A DNA stretch of 57,225 bases. Source: Sclerotinia nivalis. Its lineage: Eukaryota; Ascomycota; Leotiomycetes; Helotiales; Sclerotiniaceae. The stretch covers positions 1 to 57,225 of the forward strand of contig JAPEIS010000025.1 of the NCBI GenBank assembly GCA_029531795.1, read 5' to 3'. The translations under genes and the position numbers were made by a program. Of this stretch, positions 6,130 to 17,583 are shown piece by piece; the first letter of the stretch is position 1, and every line of letters begins with the position of its first letter. The notes below the pieces were generated by a model. The model was not told the DNA's origin, made no database searches, and was given only the letters and a program-made list of their open reading frames with translations.

Positions 6130-7493
6130 TTAAATCCCTCGCCCCTTCGCCCCTCGGATTGGGGGAGGAGTTCTCCTCCCCTCCGGGTGTCGCGTTACCT
6201 AAATTAAATTCCCGCAGGGACCTGCCCTCCTGTCGCGTATCCTGGGCCCGGGGTGTAGCCCCGGGGATCCTGCCTTTTCACGTGCGTCTCCTGCCCTCCT
6301 GTCGCCCCTTCGCCCCTCGGGTTCTGGTAAGGGAATAAGCTCTCCTTATTCCCCTACCCCAAAGGGGGAGGGGTGTCCTGCCGTTTCCTAGCCCTCCTGT
6401 CGCGTTACCTCGCCCCTCGGGGGTACCTGCCCTCCCCTCGCCCCTCCGGATTATAAGAAATAGGTGGTATTATCTAATGTATTTATAATACGAATCTCCC
6501 TCCCCAGGGGGGAAGGCCGGGGAGGTGGGGTAAGAAAAAATACTCGATATCTTCAAATTCCCACCACAAACGATGTCCTTATGTCCAATTAAAAATAGTT
6601 AGTGGTGGGAATATAGTCGCGTTAGCTAAATTACTTCAAAAAGATAATAGCCTCGTGGCGTAGCCACGGGGTAATAAAAGTTAAATTAGTACGTGTACAA
6701 AAGCTCTAGGTATTACGCCTAGGGTCGCGTTCCCTCGCCCCTTATCCTCCGGATTAGGAAGTGTTAATACAACTACAAGTTTCTAACGTGTCAACTTTTG
6801 TTAGGTTCCCTCCCCGAGGGGAGGGTTAGGGAGGGGGGGGATGTAAAATAAGAAATTTCAAAGAATAATTAAATTACGTATTAAATTGTTCCGGGGAGGA
6901 GTCGCTGCCCTCCCCTCCGTAAAATAAACTAGTACGAGCCCTCAAAGTTATTGTATTACGTCAGGTGTTCGTTGGGGAGGAGTTCTCCTCCGCCCCTCCG
7001 AAAATATTGAATAAACTACAACCTAAATAAAAAGTTAAGATAATACGCCTGTGTTCGGGGAGGAGTTCTCCTCCTCCCCTCCGGTGTCGCGTTTCCTGTA
7101 AAGATAAGTAGCGTTACCTAAATTTCTAGTCTTTATTAAGGAAACGCGACTAAAGTTATTAACTACAAAAACTAAGTGTAGTACCCTACGGGTAAAAGTG
7201 TCATGATACCTAATTGTAGTACCCGCAGGGACCTGCCTCGGGAGGAGTTCTCCTCCTCCTCCGGAAGTTAAACTAGTACGAAAACAAAAGTTATTATAAT
7301 ACGCCTCGTGGCTACGCCACGAGGCAAGACTGATACGTGAACTCTAGTTTAGGTATTGTCCCGGGGAGGGTAAGGGAGGGGGAAGGCTTTCCCCCTCCCT
7401 GAGGGGGAAAATCTAATAGTATATTTAGTGTAAAAGTTTGTCGCGTTCCTCGCCCCCTCGCCCTTTGCTCTTTCCCGGTAGCACAAAGGGAGT

Positions 7494-7566
7494 AGAGATA
7501 TGTAGGAATCGAACCTAAAAAAAATGATCTGCAATCAATCAGTAAAACCATTTACTCTCATATCCC
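7494..7566 (-). tRNA. trnC(gca): tRNA-Cys(GCA), copy 2
   Basis: Unchanged relative to 3023-3095. The flanking string is gttcctcgcccc, typical of units 2-7. Confidence 0.9.
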
Positions 7567-8113
7567 ACAAAGCCATACAAAAGCTAGAAATAAAAAGGGA
7601 TAAATAGTGAAACCAAGGTAAAATCACCTCAAAAAGTGTCGCGTTTCCTCGCCCCTCGGTGCCTGCGAGTCTAGCCTTAGCCGGGTGTAAAAATAAATCT
7701 AATTATAAAAAGCTAAATTAATCAAAAATATAAGGCTAAGGGCTAGGCGAGAAAGTAAAAATAAATAAACTATATTCCCGCAGGGGCCTGCCTCGGGGAG
7801 GGAAAGCTAAAAAGAAGTCAAAGTCTATTACGTGTAAAATACAGTGGCTAATGCTCGCTTTCCCCCTCCCCAGGAAAATAAAAGCTAAATAATTTAATGT
7901 GAAAAAACTATTTAATAGCCTCGTGGCTACGCCACGAGGAAAGAAGACTAAAACGTGTATAAAGTATTAGGAGTTACGCCAGGGAGGGTTAGGAGGGGAA
8001 GGCTATCCCTCCCTCTTCCCCGGAGGGGATTGGTAAAAAATAAAGAAGATTTCAGGACTCGATCCTGAAATAACAAAATGGAAAAAGTTTACCCAAAAAT
8101 AAAGGTAAAAAAA

Positions 8114-8185
8114 TGGAGACATCAGGACTCGATCCTGAAATAACGATATGCAAAATCGTAGTTTTACCAGTTAAACTATGTCCCC
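8114..8185 (-). tRNA. trnA(ugc): tRNA-Ala(UGC), copy 2
   Basis: Same sequence as 3642-3713; the flanking A run has 7 A. Confidence 0.96.
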
Positions 8186-8502
8186 TTTGTTTTCTAGTGA
8201 AAGATATCTAAAATAATCTAAAACAGGTAAAACGAAGTAAAAATAAAAAGAAATCTCCCTCGCCCCTTCGCCCCTCCGGAAATAAAAGTAAAACAATAAC
8301 GTGAACAAAAAGTTATTATAATACGCCTCCGGGGGGGGGGGAGGGTATGGGAGGGGGGAAAGCTCAAAAAAGAATCAAAGTGTAAAACGTAAAAAATCTA
8401 GTGGCGTTACCTTGCTTTCCCCTTCCCAGGGAGAAAAAAAAAGATTGAAAAACTAATGATATTTAGACTAAAAATAAAAAATATAAGTTAAATAAAACAT
8501 AT

Positions 8503-8589
8503 TAGAGGTAGTAGGAGTCGCACCTACAGAAAAGTAAACATCTAATGCCCCGCCTCAATAGATGTAAGTTTCTTTCACTCGAAACCTCT
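8503..8589 (-). tRNA. trnS(uga): tRNA-Ser(UGA)-like, copy 2
   Basis: Same sequence as 4028-4114 by eye, with the expanded anticodon loop retained. Confidence 0.68.
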
Positions 8590-8646
8590 TTGGTGCTATA
8601 TAGTATTATAGCACTTTATAGCAAAGATAAAAATATTGAATGCCAA

Positions 8647-10605
8647 TTGCCTAACCAATCTATTGTAAGGGAAACCTTATCTGAGATTAGGATAAATTAA
8701 AGAAGTAGGTAACTCTATTAGAAAAGGGTACCCCCAGTCTCGTTGTTAATTTTACTGGAGGATCTCCAAAGAGAAAGGGTCTCCAATTTTCGTTTATCTA
8801 ATAAAGCATCTTTAAATTAACCAAGGGCCACTTCGTCCGCCCCTGTCTCTTGTCTTTCGTCATAAGTACCGTAGTTGTTAACACTAAACTCGTTCAAATA
8901 TACCATCTTAGCGACATCTAGGACCTTTCAACTAAGGATGGCGAGTATTGTATACTCCTTTGTAAAGCTCGATATTTGCCAGTACAGATGTGTGACCATA
9001 AAGTGGCTGTTTAGATCACACAAATAGGTACATGGGCTAACAACCCTTACTTACTTATGGTATAGGTTTCTGGCCTGCTCCATAAAGCTCTAACCCACTC
9101 TTTTCATGTGGTTTTACAAAAATTAAAATAAGGTAGAAGCCCCGCCTCTTTCTACCGATAACTCCACGAATCACTACTTCAGACAGCCTTGTTTACAAGG
9201 CCATAAAATGGTTGATGACGGAAAACACTACCAATTTACTATTACATAAAGGTCGAATAAATCCGCGTTAGGTTCCAGCTAACATAGTGGCTAACGTTAT
9301 TAGTTAAAGGTAAAAGCTTAATCTTAACTATTAGGTCAAGCTATTACCAATTTTCTTTCCCCGTTCTGATATAAAATTCAGTTCTTTATATCATTGACAA
9401 AACAGCCGATGGCATACAAAAATCCTAGTATCTAATAGAATTTATGTACCCCCACTCCTATCTTCCAGTTATTTCGCTTACATCTCGTGTTGTGTTATAT
9501 TTCTTTTAATTATGTTTAGAGCTTATTACAATAGATCTTTTGTACAATGCAGAGTTTGTTTTGTCGTTAGACGCCCAAAGGAAATAAAAATAACCCAAAG
9601 CTCTTTCCCCCCGGTGAAGAGGTTTAAAGACTCATCTACGGATAACTTCAGCTTGTAAATACCTCCAAACGAAGAAAGAAAAAGACATCTAAAAATTCTC
9701 AATTAAAGCAAGAGACCCTACCAAGGTCTAATACAGTGCATCCATCTAGAAATGTGGCGGGGCCCATAACTAGGTTTCAACAAAGTAATCATTAAAAGAG
9801 AAATCCTAAAAAATTCTTTAACCGGTACAAACAAGCCTAGGCAAACCGACCAAGACCCTTAAGGGAGATTAGGCAGAAGGCTACAAATATGCGCCTAAAA
9901 CAAAACAAATCTGCACTCCCAATAGAAAGGCTTCTTAAAACTATTATCGAAACTGGCAATAAAGTCCAGCATGACCTTAACATAAGGCTCTATTTAAATT
10001 AGACAAAGATCTCCAGATAACTTAACACATATCTAAGAACTAAGACTCCAAATAATAGGGGAAAAGAAGATGTTCCTTTTTTCTTAGGAGACAAACGATC
10101 AAAACTATATCGATTATTTTGATATAAAACTATAGGCTACTCCGCTCAAACGTTGCTATCTAAAGATCTAGTATAATCTTGTAATAAGAGTACGCTAAGG
10201 ATGAGGATAACTAGAGACGATACTATTTGCCTCTAGTTATAAAGAGCAGTCTTAAGACGAGGATTTTCTGAAGTCGAATCAGAGGCGAATACCAATTGAA
10301 ATAAAATCCCAAAGGTATAAGGTATGGCCGTCATACTTAAATCCATAAACAACACCTAAGAGTTGTGGTAAGAGAAAAACAAATCTGCTTACTAATAAAA
10401 CCTGGCGGTGGCGAATCCTGCTTGCCCCCATAAAGGAGTAGCTTTCTGCCGTGCCTGTTAGGCAAAAGCATCGACCGTAAGCAGAAGGATTTGCAATGAG
10501 AAATAAGCCCAAATACCTCTCGTTGTTAAAAGATTTCGTCCGAGTGTTAAAATGTGTAAAAATATTTTAACTAGTCTTAGATGTGTCAACGAAATCAAAA
10601 ATTAG
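8647..10605 (-). rRNA. rns: SSU rRNA copy 3
   Basis: Same blocks and order as 4172-6129. The C-run hotspot near 9604-9613 reads tttccccccgg. Confidence 0.82.
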
Positions 10606-11962
10606 TTAAATCCCTCGCCCCTTCGCCCCTCGGATTGGGGGAGGAGTTCTCCTCCTCCTCCGGGTGTCGCGTTACCTAAATTAAATTCCCGCAGGGACCT
10701 GCCCTCCTGTCGCGTATCCTGGGCCCGGGGTGTAGCCCCGGGGATCCTGCCTTTTCACGTGCGTCTCCTGCCCTCCTGTCGCCCCTTCGCCCCTCGGGTT
10801 CTGGTAAGGGAATAAGCTCTCCTTATTCCCCTACCCCAAAGGGGGAGGGGTGTCCTGCCGTTTCCTAGCCCTCCTGTCGCGTTACCTCGCCCCTCGGGGG
10901 TACCTGCCCTCCCTCGCCCCTCCGGATTATAAGAAATAGGTGGTATTATCTAATGTATTTATAATACGAATCTCCCTCCCCAGGGGGGAGGGCCGGGAGT
11001 AAGAAAAAATACTCGATATCTTCAAATTCCCACCACAAACGATGTCCTTATGTCCAATTAAAAATAGTTAGTGGTGGGAATATAGTCGCGTTAGCTAAAT
11101 TACTTCAAAAAGATAATAGCCTCGTGGCGTAGCCACGGGGTAATAAAAGTTAAATTAGTACGTGTACAAAAGCTCTAGGTATTACGCCTAGGGTCGCGTT
11201 CCTCGCCCCTTATCCTCCGGATTAGGAAGTGTTAATACAACTACAAGTTTCTAACGTGTCAACTTTTGTTAGGTTCCCTCCCCTGGAGGGGAGGGTTAGG
11301 GAGGGGAGGGATGTAAAATAAGAAATTTCAAAGAATAATTAAATTACGTATTAAATTGTTCCGGGGAGGAGTTCTCCTCCTCCCCTCCGTAAAATAAACT
11401 AGTACGAGCCCTCAAAGTTATTGTATTACGTCAGGTGTTCGTTGGGGAGGAGTTCTCCTCCGCCCCTCCGAAAATATTGAATAAACTACAACCTAAATAA
11501 AAAGTTAAGATAATACGCCTGTGTTCGGGGAGGAGTTCTCCTCCTCCCCTCCGGTGTCGCGTTTCCTGTAAAGATAAGTAGCGTTACCTAAATTTCTAGT
11601 CTTTATTAAGGAAACGCGACTAAAGTTATTAACTACAAAAACTAAGTGTAGTACCCTACGGGTAAAAGTGTCATGATACCTAATTGTAGTACCCGCAGGG
11701 ACCTGCCTCGGGAGGAGTTCTCCTCCTCCTCCGGAAGTTAAACTAGTACGAAAACAAAAGTTATTATAATACGCCTCGTGGCTACGCCACGAGGCAAGAC
11801 TGATACGTGAACTCTAGTTTAGGTATTGTCCCGGGGGAGGGTAAGGGAGGGGGAAGGCTTTCCTCCCTGAGGGGGAAAAATCTAATAGTATATTTAGTGT
11901 AAAAGTTTGTCGCGTTCCTCGCCCCCTCGCCCTTTGCTCTTTCCCGGTAGCACAAAGGGAGT

Positions 11963-12035
11963 AGAGATATGTAGGAATCGAACCTAAAAAAAATGATCTG
12001 CAATCAATCAGTAAAACCATTTACTCTCATATCCC
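11963..12035 (-). tRNA. trnC(gca): tRNA-Cys(GCA), copy 3
   Basis: Unchanged relative to 3023-3095. Confidence 0.9.
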
Positions 12036-12586
12036 ACAAAGCCATACAAAAGCTAGAAATAAAAAGGGATAAATAGTGAAACCAAGGTAAAATCACCTCA
12101 AAAAGTGTCGCGTTTCCTCGCCCCTCGGTGCCTGCGAGTCTAGCCTTAGCCGGGTGTAAAAATAAATCTAATTATAAAAAGCTAAATTAATCAAAAATAT
12201 AAGGCTAAGGGCTAGGCGAGAAAGTAAAAATAAATAAACTATATTCCCGCAGGGGCCTGCCTCGGGGAGTGGGGGAAAGCTAAAAAGAAGTCAAAGTCTA
12301 TTACGTGTAAAATACAGTGGCTAATGCTCGCTTTCCCCTCCCCAGGAAAATAAAAGCTAAATAATTTAATGTGAAAAAAACTATTTAATAGCCTCGTGGC
12401 TACGCCACGAGGAAAGAAGACTAAAACGTGTATAAAGTATTAGGAGTTACGCCAGGGGAGGGTTAGGGAGGGGAAGGCTATCCTCCCTCTTCCCCGGAGG
12501 GGATTGGTAAAAATAAAGAAGATTTCAGGACTCGATCCTGAAATAACAAAATGGAAAAAGTTTACCCAAAAATAAAGGTAAAAAAA

Positions 12587-12658
12587 TGGAGACATCAGGA
12601 CTCGATCCTGAAATAACGATATGCAAAATCGTAGTTTTACCAGTTAAACTATGTCCCC
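12587..12658 (-). tRNA. trnA(ugc): tRNA-Ala(UGC), copy 3
   Basis: The tRNA itself is unchanged, but the diverged patch of unit 3 begins 15 nt outside its 5' end (12674). Confidence 0.96.
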
Positions 12659-12673
12659 TTTGTTTTCTAGTGA

Positions 12674-12725
12674 TAGATGTCTAAACTAATCTGAAACACA
12701 TCAAACGAAATATAAATTTAATCAC
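12674..12725. other. Diverged patch private to unit 3
   Basis: Fourteen substitutions and no indel in 52 bp relative to the other complete units, at 12674, 12679, 12686, 12693, 12699, 12700, 12702, 12710, 12713, 12718, 12719, 12722, 12723 and 12725. Flanking sequence (trnA on one side, the ctccctcgcccc cluster on the other) matches the other units exactly. The pattern fits a conversion tract from a diverged copy elsewhere, but the donor is not in this window. Confidence 0.9.
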
Positions 12726-12969
12726 ATCTCCCTCGCCCCTTCGCCCCTCCGGAAATAAAAGTAAAACAATAACGTGAACAAAAAGTTATTATAATACGCC
12801 TCCGGGGGGGAGGGTATGGGAGGGGGAAAGCTCAAAAAAGAATCAAAGTGTAAAACGTAAAAAATCTAGTGGCGTTACCTTGCTTTCCCCTTCCCAGGAG
12901 AAAAAAAAAGATTGAAAAACTAATGATATTTAGACTAAAAATAAAAAATATAAGTTAAATAAAACATAT

Positions 12970-13056
12970 TAGAGGTAGTAGGAGTCGCACCTACAGAAAA
13001 GTAAACATCTAATGCCCCGCCTCAATAGATGTAAGTTTCTTTCACTCGAAACCTCT
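12970..13056 (-). tRNA. trnS(uga): tRNA-Ser(UGA)-like, copy 3
   Basis: Unchanged relative to 4028-4114, although the trnA-trnS spacer beside it holds the diverged patch of unit 3. Confidence 0.68.
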
Positions 13057-13113
13057 TTGGTGCTATATAGTATTATAGCACTTTATAGCAAAGATAAAAA
13101 TATTGAATGCCAA

Positions 13114-15073
13114 TTGCCTAACCAATCTATTGTAAGGGAAACCTTATCTGAGATTAGGATAAATTAAAGAAGTAGGTAACTCTATTAGAAAAGGGTACCC
13201 CCAGTCTCGTTGTTAATTTTACTGGAGGATCTCCAAAGAGAAAGGGTCTCCAATTTTCGTTTATCTAATAAAGCATCTTTAAATTAACCAAGGGCCACTT
13301 CGTCCGCCCCTGTCTCTTGTCTTTCGTCATAAGTACCGTAGTTGTTAACACTAAACTCGTTCAAATATACCATCTTAGCGACATCTAGGACCTTTCAACT
13401 AAGGATGGCGAGTATTGTATACTCCTTTGTAAAGCTCGATATTTGCCAGTACAGATGTGTGACCATAAAGTGGCTGTTTAGATCACACAAATAGGTACAT
13501 GGGCTAACAACCCTTACTTACTTATGGTATAGGTTTCTGGCCTGCTCCATAAAGCTCTAACCCACTCTTTTCATGTGGTTTTACAAAAATTAAAATAAGG
13601 TAGAAGCCCCGCCTCTTTCTACCGATAACTCCACGAATCACTACTTCAGACAGCCTTGTTTACAAGGCCATAAAATGGTTGATGACGGAAAACACTACCA
13701 ATTTACTATTACATAAAGGTCGAATAAATCCGCGTTAGGTTCCAGCTAACATAGTGGCTAACGTTATTAGTTAAAGGTAAAAGCTTAATCTTAACTATTA
13801 GGTCAAGCTATTACCAATTTTCTTTCCCCGTTCTGATATAAAATTCAGTTCTTTATATCATTGACAAAACAGCCGATGGCATACAAAAATCCTAGTATCT
13901 AATAGAATTTATGTACCCCCACTCCTATCTTCCAGTTATTTCGCTTACATCTCGTGTTGTGTTATATTTCTTTTAATTATGTTTAGAGCTTATTACAATA
14001 GATCTTTTGTACAATGCAGAGTTTGTTTTGTCGTTAGACGCCCAAAGGAAATAAAAATAACCCAAAGCTCTTTCCCCTCCGGTGAAGAGGTTTAAAGACT
14101 CATCTACGGATAACTTCAGCTTGTAAATACCTCCAAACGAAGAAAGAAAAAGACATCTAAAAATTCTCAATTAAAGCAAGAGACCCTACCAAGGTCTAAT
14201 ACAGTGCATCCATCTAGAAATGTGGCGGGGCCCATAACTAGGTTTCAACAAAGTAATCATTAAAAGAGAAATCCTAAAAAATTCTTTAACCGGTACAAAC
14301 AAGCCTAGGCAAACCGACCAAGACCCTTAAGGGAGATTAGGCAGAAGGCTACAAATATGCGCCTAAAACAAAACAAATCTGCACTCCCAATAGAAAGGCT
14401 TCTTAAAACTATTATCGAAACTGGCAATAAAGTCCAGCATGACCTTAACATAAGGCTCTATTTAAATTAGACAAAGATCTCCAGATAACTTAACACATAT
14501 CTAAGAACTAAGACTCCAAATAATAGGGGAAAAGAAGATGTTCCTTTTTTCTTAGGAGACAAACGATCAAAACTATATCGATTATTTTGATATAAAACTA
14601 TAGGCTACTCCGCTCAAACGTTGCTATCTAAAGATCTAGTATAATCTTGTAATAAGAGTACGCTAAGGATGAGGATAACTAGAGACGATACTATTTGCCT
14701 CTAGTTATAAAGAGCAGTCTTAAGACGAGGATTTTCTGAAGTCGAATCAGAGGCGAATACCAATTGAAATAAAATCCCAAAGGTATAAGGTATGGCCGTC
14801 ATACTTAAATCCATAAACAACACCTAAGAGTTGTGGTAAGAGAAAAACAAATCTGCTTACTAATAAAACCTGGCGGTGGCGAATCCTGCTTGCCCCCATA
14901 AAGGAGTAGCTTTCTGCCGTGCCTGTTAGGCAAAAGCATCGACCGTAAGCAGAAGGATTTGCAATGAGAAATAAGCCCAAATACCTCTCGTTGTTAAAAG
15001 ATTTCGTCCGAGTGTTAAAATGTGTAAAAATATTTTAACTAGTCTTAGATGTGTCAACGAAATCAAAAATTAG
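13114..15073 (-). rRNA. rns: SSU rRNA copy 4
   Basis: As 4172-6129. The hotspot near 14071-14081 reads tttcccctccgg. Confidence 0.82.
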
Positions 15074-16436
15074 TTAAATCCTCGCCCCTTCGCCCTCGGA
15101 TTGGGGGAGGAGTTCTCCTCCCCTCCGGGTGTCGCGTTACCTAAATTAAATTCCCGCAGGGACCTGCCCTCCTGTCGCGTATCCTGGGCCCGGGGTGTAG
15201 CCCCGGGGATCCTGCCTTTTCACGTGCGTCTCCTGCCCTCCTGTCGCCCCTTCGCCCCTCGGGTTCTGGTAAGGGAATAAGCTCTCCTTATTCCCCTACC
15301 CCAAAGGGGAGGGGTGTCCTGCCGTTTCCTAGCCCTCCTGTCGCGTTACCTCGCCCCTCGGGGGTACCTGCCCTCCCTCGCCCCTCCGGATTATAAGAAA
15401 TAGGTGGTATTATCTAATGTATTTATAATACGAATCTCCCTCCCCAGGGGGGAGGGCCGGGGAGGGGAGGTAAGAAACAATACTCGATATCTTCAAATTC
15501 CCACCACAAACGATGTCCTTATGTCCAATTAAAAATAGTTAGTGGTGGGAATATAGTCGCGTTAGCTAAATTACTTCAAAAAGATAATAGCCTCGTGGCG
15601 TAGCCACGGGGTAATAAAAGTTAAATTAGTACGTGTACAAAAGCTCTAGGTATTACGCCTAGGGTCGCGTTCCCTCGCCCCTTATCCTCCGGATTAGGAA
15701 GTGTTAATACAACTACAAGTTTCTAACGTGTCAACTTTTGTTAGGTTCCCTCCCCTGGAGGGGAGGGTTAGGGAGGGGGGGGATGTAAAATAAGAAATTT
15801 CAAAGAATAATTAAATTACGTATTAAATTGTTCCGGGGAGGAGTTCTCCTCCTCCCCTCCGTAAAATAAACTAGTACGAGCCCTCAAAGTTATTGTATTA
15901 CGTCAGGTGTTCGTTGGGGAGGAGTTCTCCTCCGCCCCTCCGAAAATATTGAATAAACTACAACCTAAATAAAAAGTTAAGATAATACGCCTGTGTTCGG
16001 GGAGGAGTTCTCCTCCTCCCCTCCGGTGTCGCGTTTCCTGTAAAGATAAGTAGCGTTACCTAAATTTCTAGTCTTTATTAAGGAAACGCGACTAAAGTTA
16101 TTAACTACAAAAACTAAGTGTAGTACCCTACGGGTAAAAGTGTCATGATACCTAATTGTAGTACCCGCAGGGACCTGCCTCGGGGAGGAGTTCTCCTCCT
16201 CCTCCGGAAGTTAAACTAGTACGAAAACAAAAGTTATTATAATACGCCTCGTGGCTACGCCACGAGGCAAGACTGATACGTGAACTCTAGTTTAGGTATT
16301 GTCCCGGGGAGGGTAAGGGAGGGGGAAGGCTTTCCCCTCCCTGAGGGGGAAAAATCTAATAGTATATTTAGTGTAAAAGTTTGTCGCGTTCCTCGCCCCC
16401 TCGCCCTTTGCTCTTTCCCGGTAGCACAAAGGGAGT

Positions 16437-16509
16437 AGAGATATGTAGGAATCGAACCTAAAAAAAATGATCTGCAATCAATCAGTAAAACCATTTACTC
16501 TCATATCCC
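16437..16509 (-). tRNA. trnC(gca): tRNA-Cys(GCA), copy 4
   Basis: Unchanged relative to 3023-3095. Confidence 0.9.
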
Positions 16510-17063
16510 ACAAAGCCATACAAAAGCTAGAAATAAAAAGGGATAAATAGTGAAACCAAGGTAAAATCACCTCAAAAAGTGTCGCGTTTCCTCGCCCCTC
16601 GGTGCCTGCGAGTCTAGCCTTAGCCGGGTGTAAAAATAAATCTAATTATAAAAAGCTAAATTAATCAAAAATATAAGGCTAAGGGCTAGGCGAGAAAGTA
16701 AAAATAAATAAACTATATTCCCGCAGGGGCCTGCCTCGGGGAGTGGGGGAAAGCTAAAAAGAAGTCAAAGTCTATTACGTGTAAAATACAGTGGCTAATG
16801 CTCGCTTTCCCCTCCCCAGGAAAATAAAAGCTAAATAATTTAATGTGAAAAAAACTATTTAATAGTTTCGTGGCTACGCCACGAGGAAAGAAGACTAAAA
16901 CGTGTATAAAGTATTAGGAGTTACGCCAGGGGAGGGTTAGGGAGGGGAAGGCTATCCCCTCCCTCTTCCCCGGAGGGGATTGGTAAAAAATAAAGAAGAT
17001 TTCAGGACTCGATCCTGAAATAACAAAATGGAAAAAGTTTACCCAAAAATAAAGGTAAAAAAA

Positions 17064-17135
17064 TGGAGACATCAGGACTCGATCCTGAAATAACGATATG
17101 CAAAATCGTAGTTTTACCAGTTAAACTATGTCCCC
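17064..17135 (-). tRNA. trnA(ugc): tRNA-Ala(UGC), copy 4
   Basis: Unchanged relative to 3642-3713. Confidence 0.96.
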
Positions 17136-17439
17136 TTTGTTTTCTAGTGAAAGATATCTAAAATAATCTAAAACAGGTAAAACGAAGTAAAAATAAAGAA
17201 ATCTCCCTCGCCCCTTCGCCCCTCCGGAAATAAAAGTAAAACAATAACGTGAACAAAAAGTTATTATAATACGCCTCCGGGGGGGGGATGGGAGGGGGAA
17301 AGCTCAAAAAAGAATCAAAGTGTAAAACGTAAAAAATCTAGTGGCGTTACCTTGCTTTCCCCTTCCCAGGGAGAAATAAGATTGAAAAACTAATGATATT
17401 TAGACTAAAAATAAAAAATATAAGTTAAATAAAACATAT

Positions 17440-17526
17440 TAGAGGTAGTAGGAGTCGCACCTACAGAAAAGTAAACATCTAATGCCCCGCCTCAATAGAT
17501 GTAAGTTTCTTTCACTCGAAACCTCT
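17440..17526 (-). tRNA. trnS(uga): tRNA-Ser(UGA)-like, copy 4
   Basis: Unchanged. The A run between it and the preceding GC cluster is shortened in this unit. Confidence 0.68.
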
Positions 17527-17583
17527 TTGGTGCTATATAGTATTATAGCACTTTATAGCAAAGATAAAAATATTGAATGCCAA

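Larger units (their letters stand above)
4476..8950. repeat. Repeat unit 2 (4475 bp)
   Basis: Its private variant is in a GC hairpin at about 6895-6919, where the usual ggagttctcctcc core is replaced by ggagtcgctgccctcc, destroying the GUUC-type loop. A GC cluster near 7797-7802 is shorter (cggggagggaaag instead of cggggagtgggggaaag). Confidence 0.95.
8951..13417. repeat. Repeat unit 3 (4467 bp)
   Basis: Shortest complete unit. It contains the only strongly diverged block of the array: 14 substitutions between 12674 and 12725, just 5' of trnA on the transcribed strand. The G-rich cluster near 10990 is shortened (gggagggccgggagtaag). Confidence 0.95.

Noticed and set aside
6105..6338. 77-78-codon plus-strand frame starting at the rRNA 5' end
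   Set aside because: Opposite strand to all genes and made of GC-cluster sequence; the frame changes between units.
14001..14170. 65-codon minus-strand frame seen in only some units
   Set aside because: It lies in the rRNA 530 region and opens or closes with the C-run length; an rRNA shadow.
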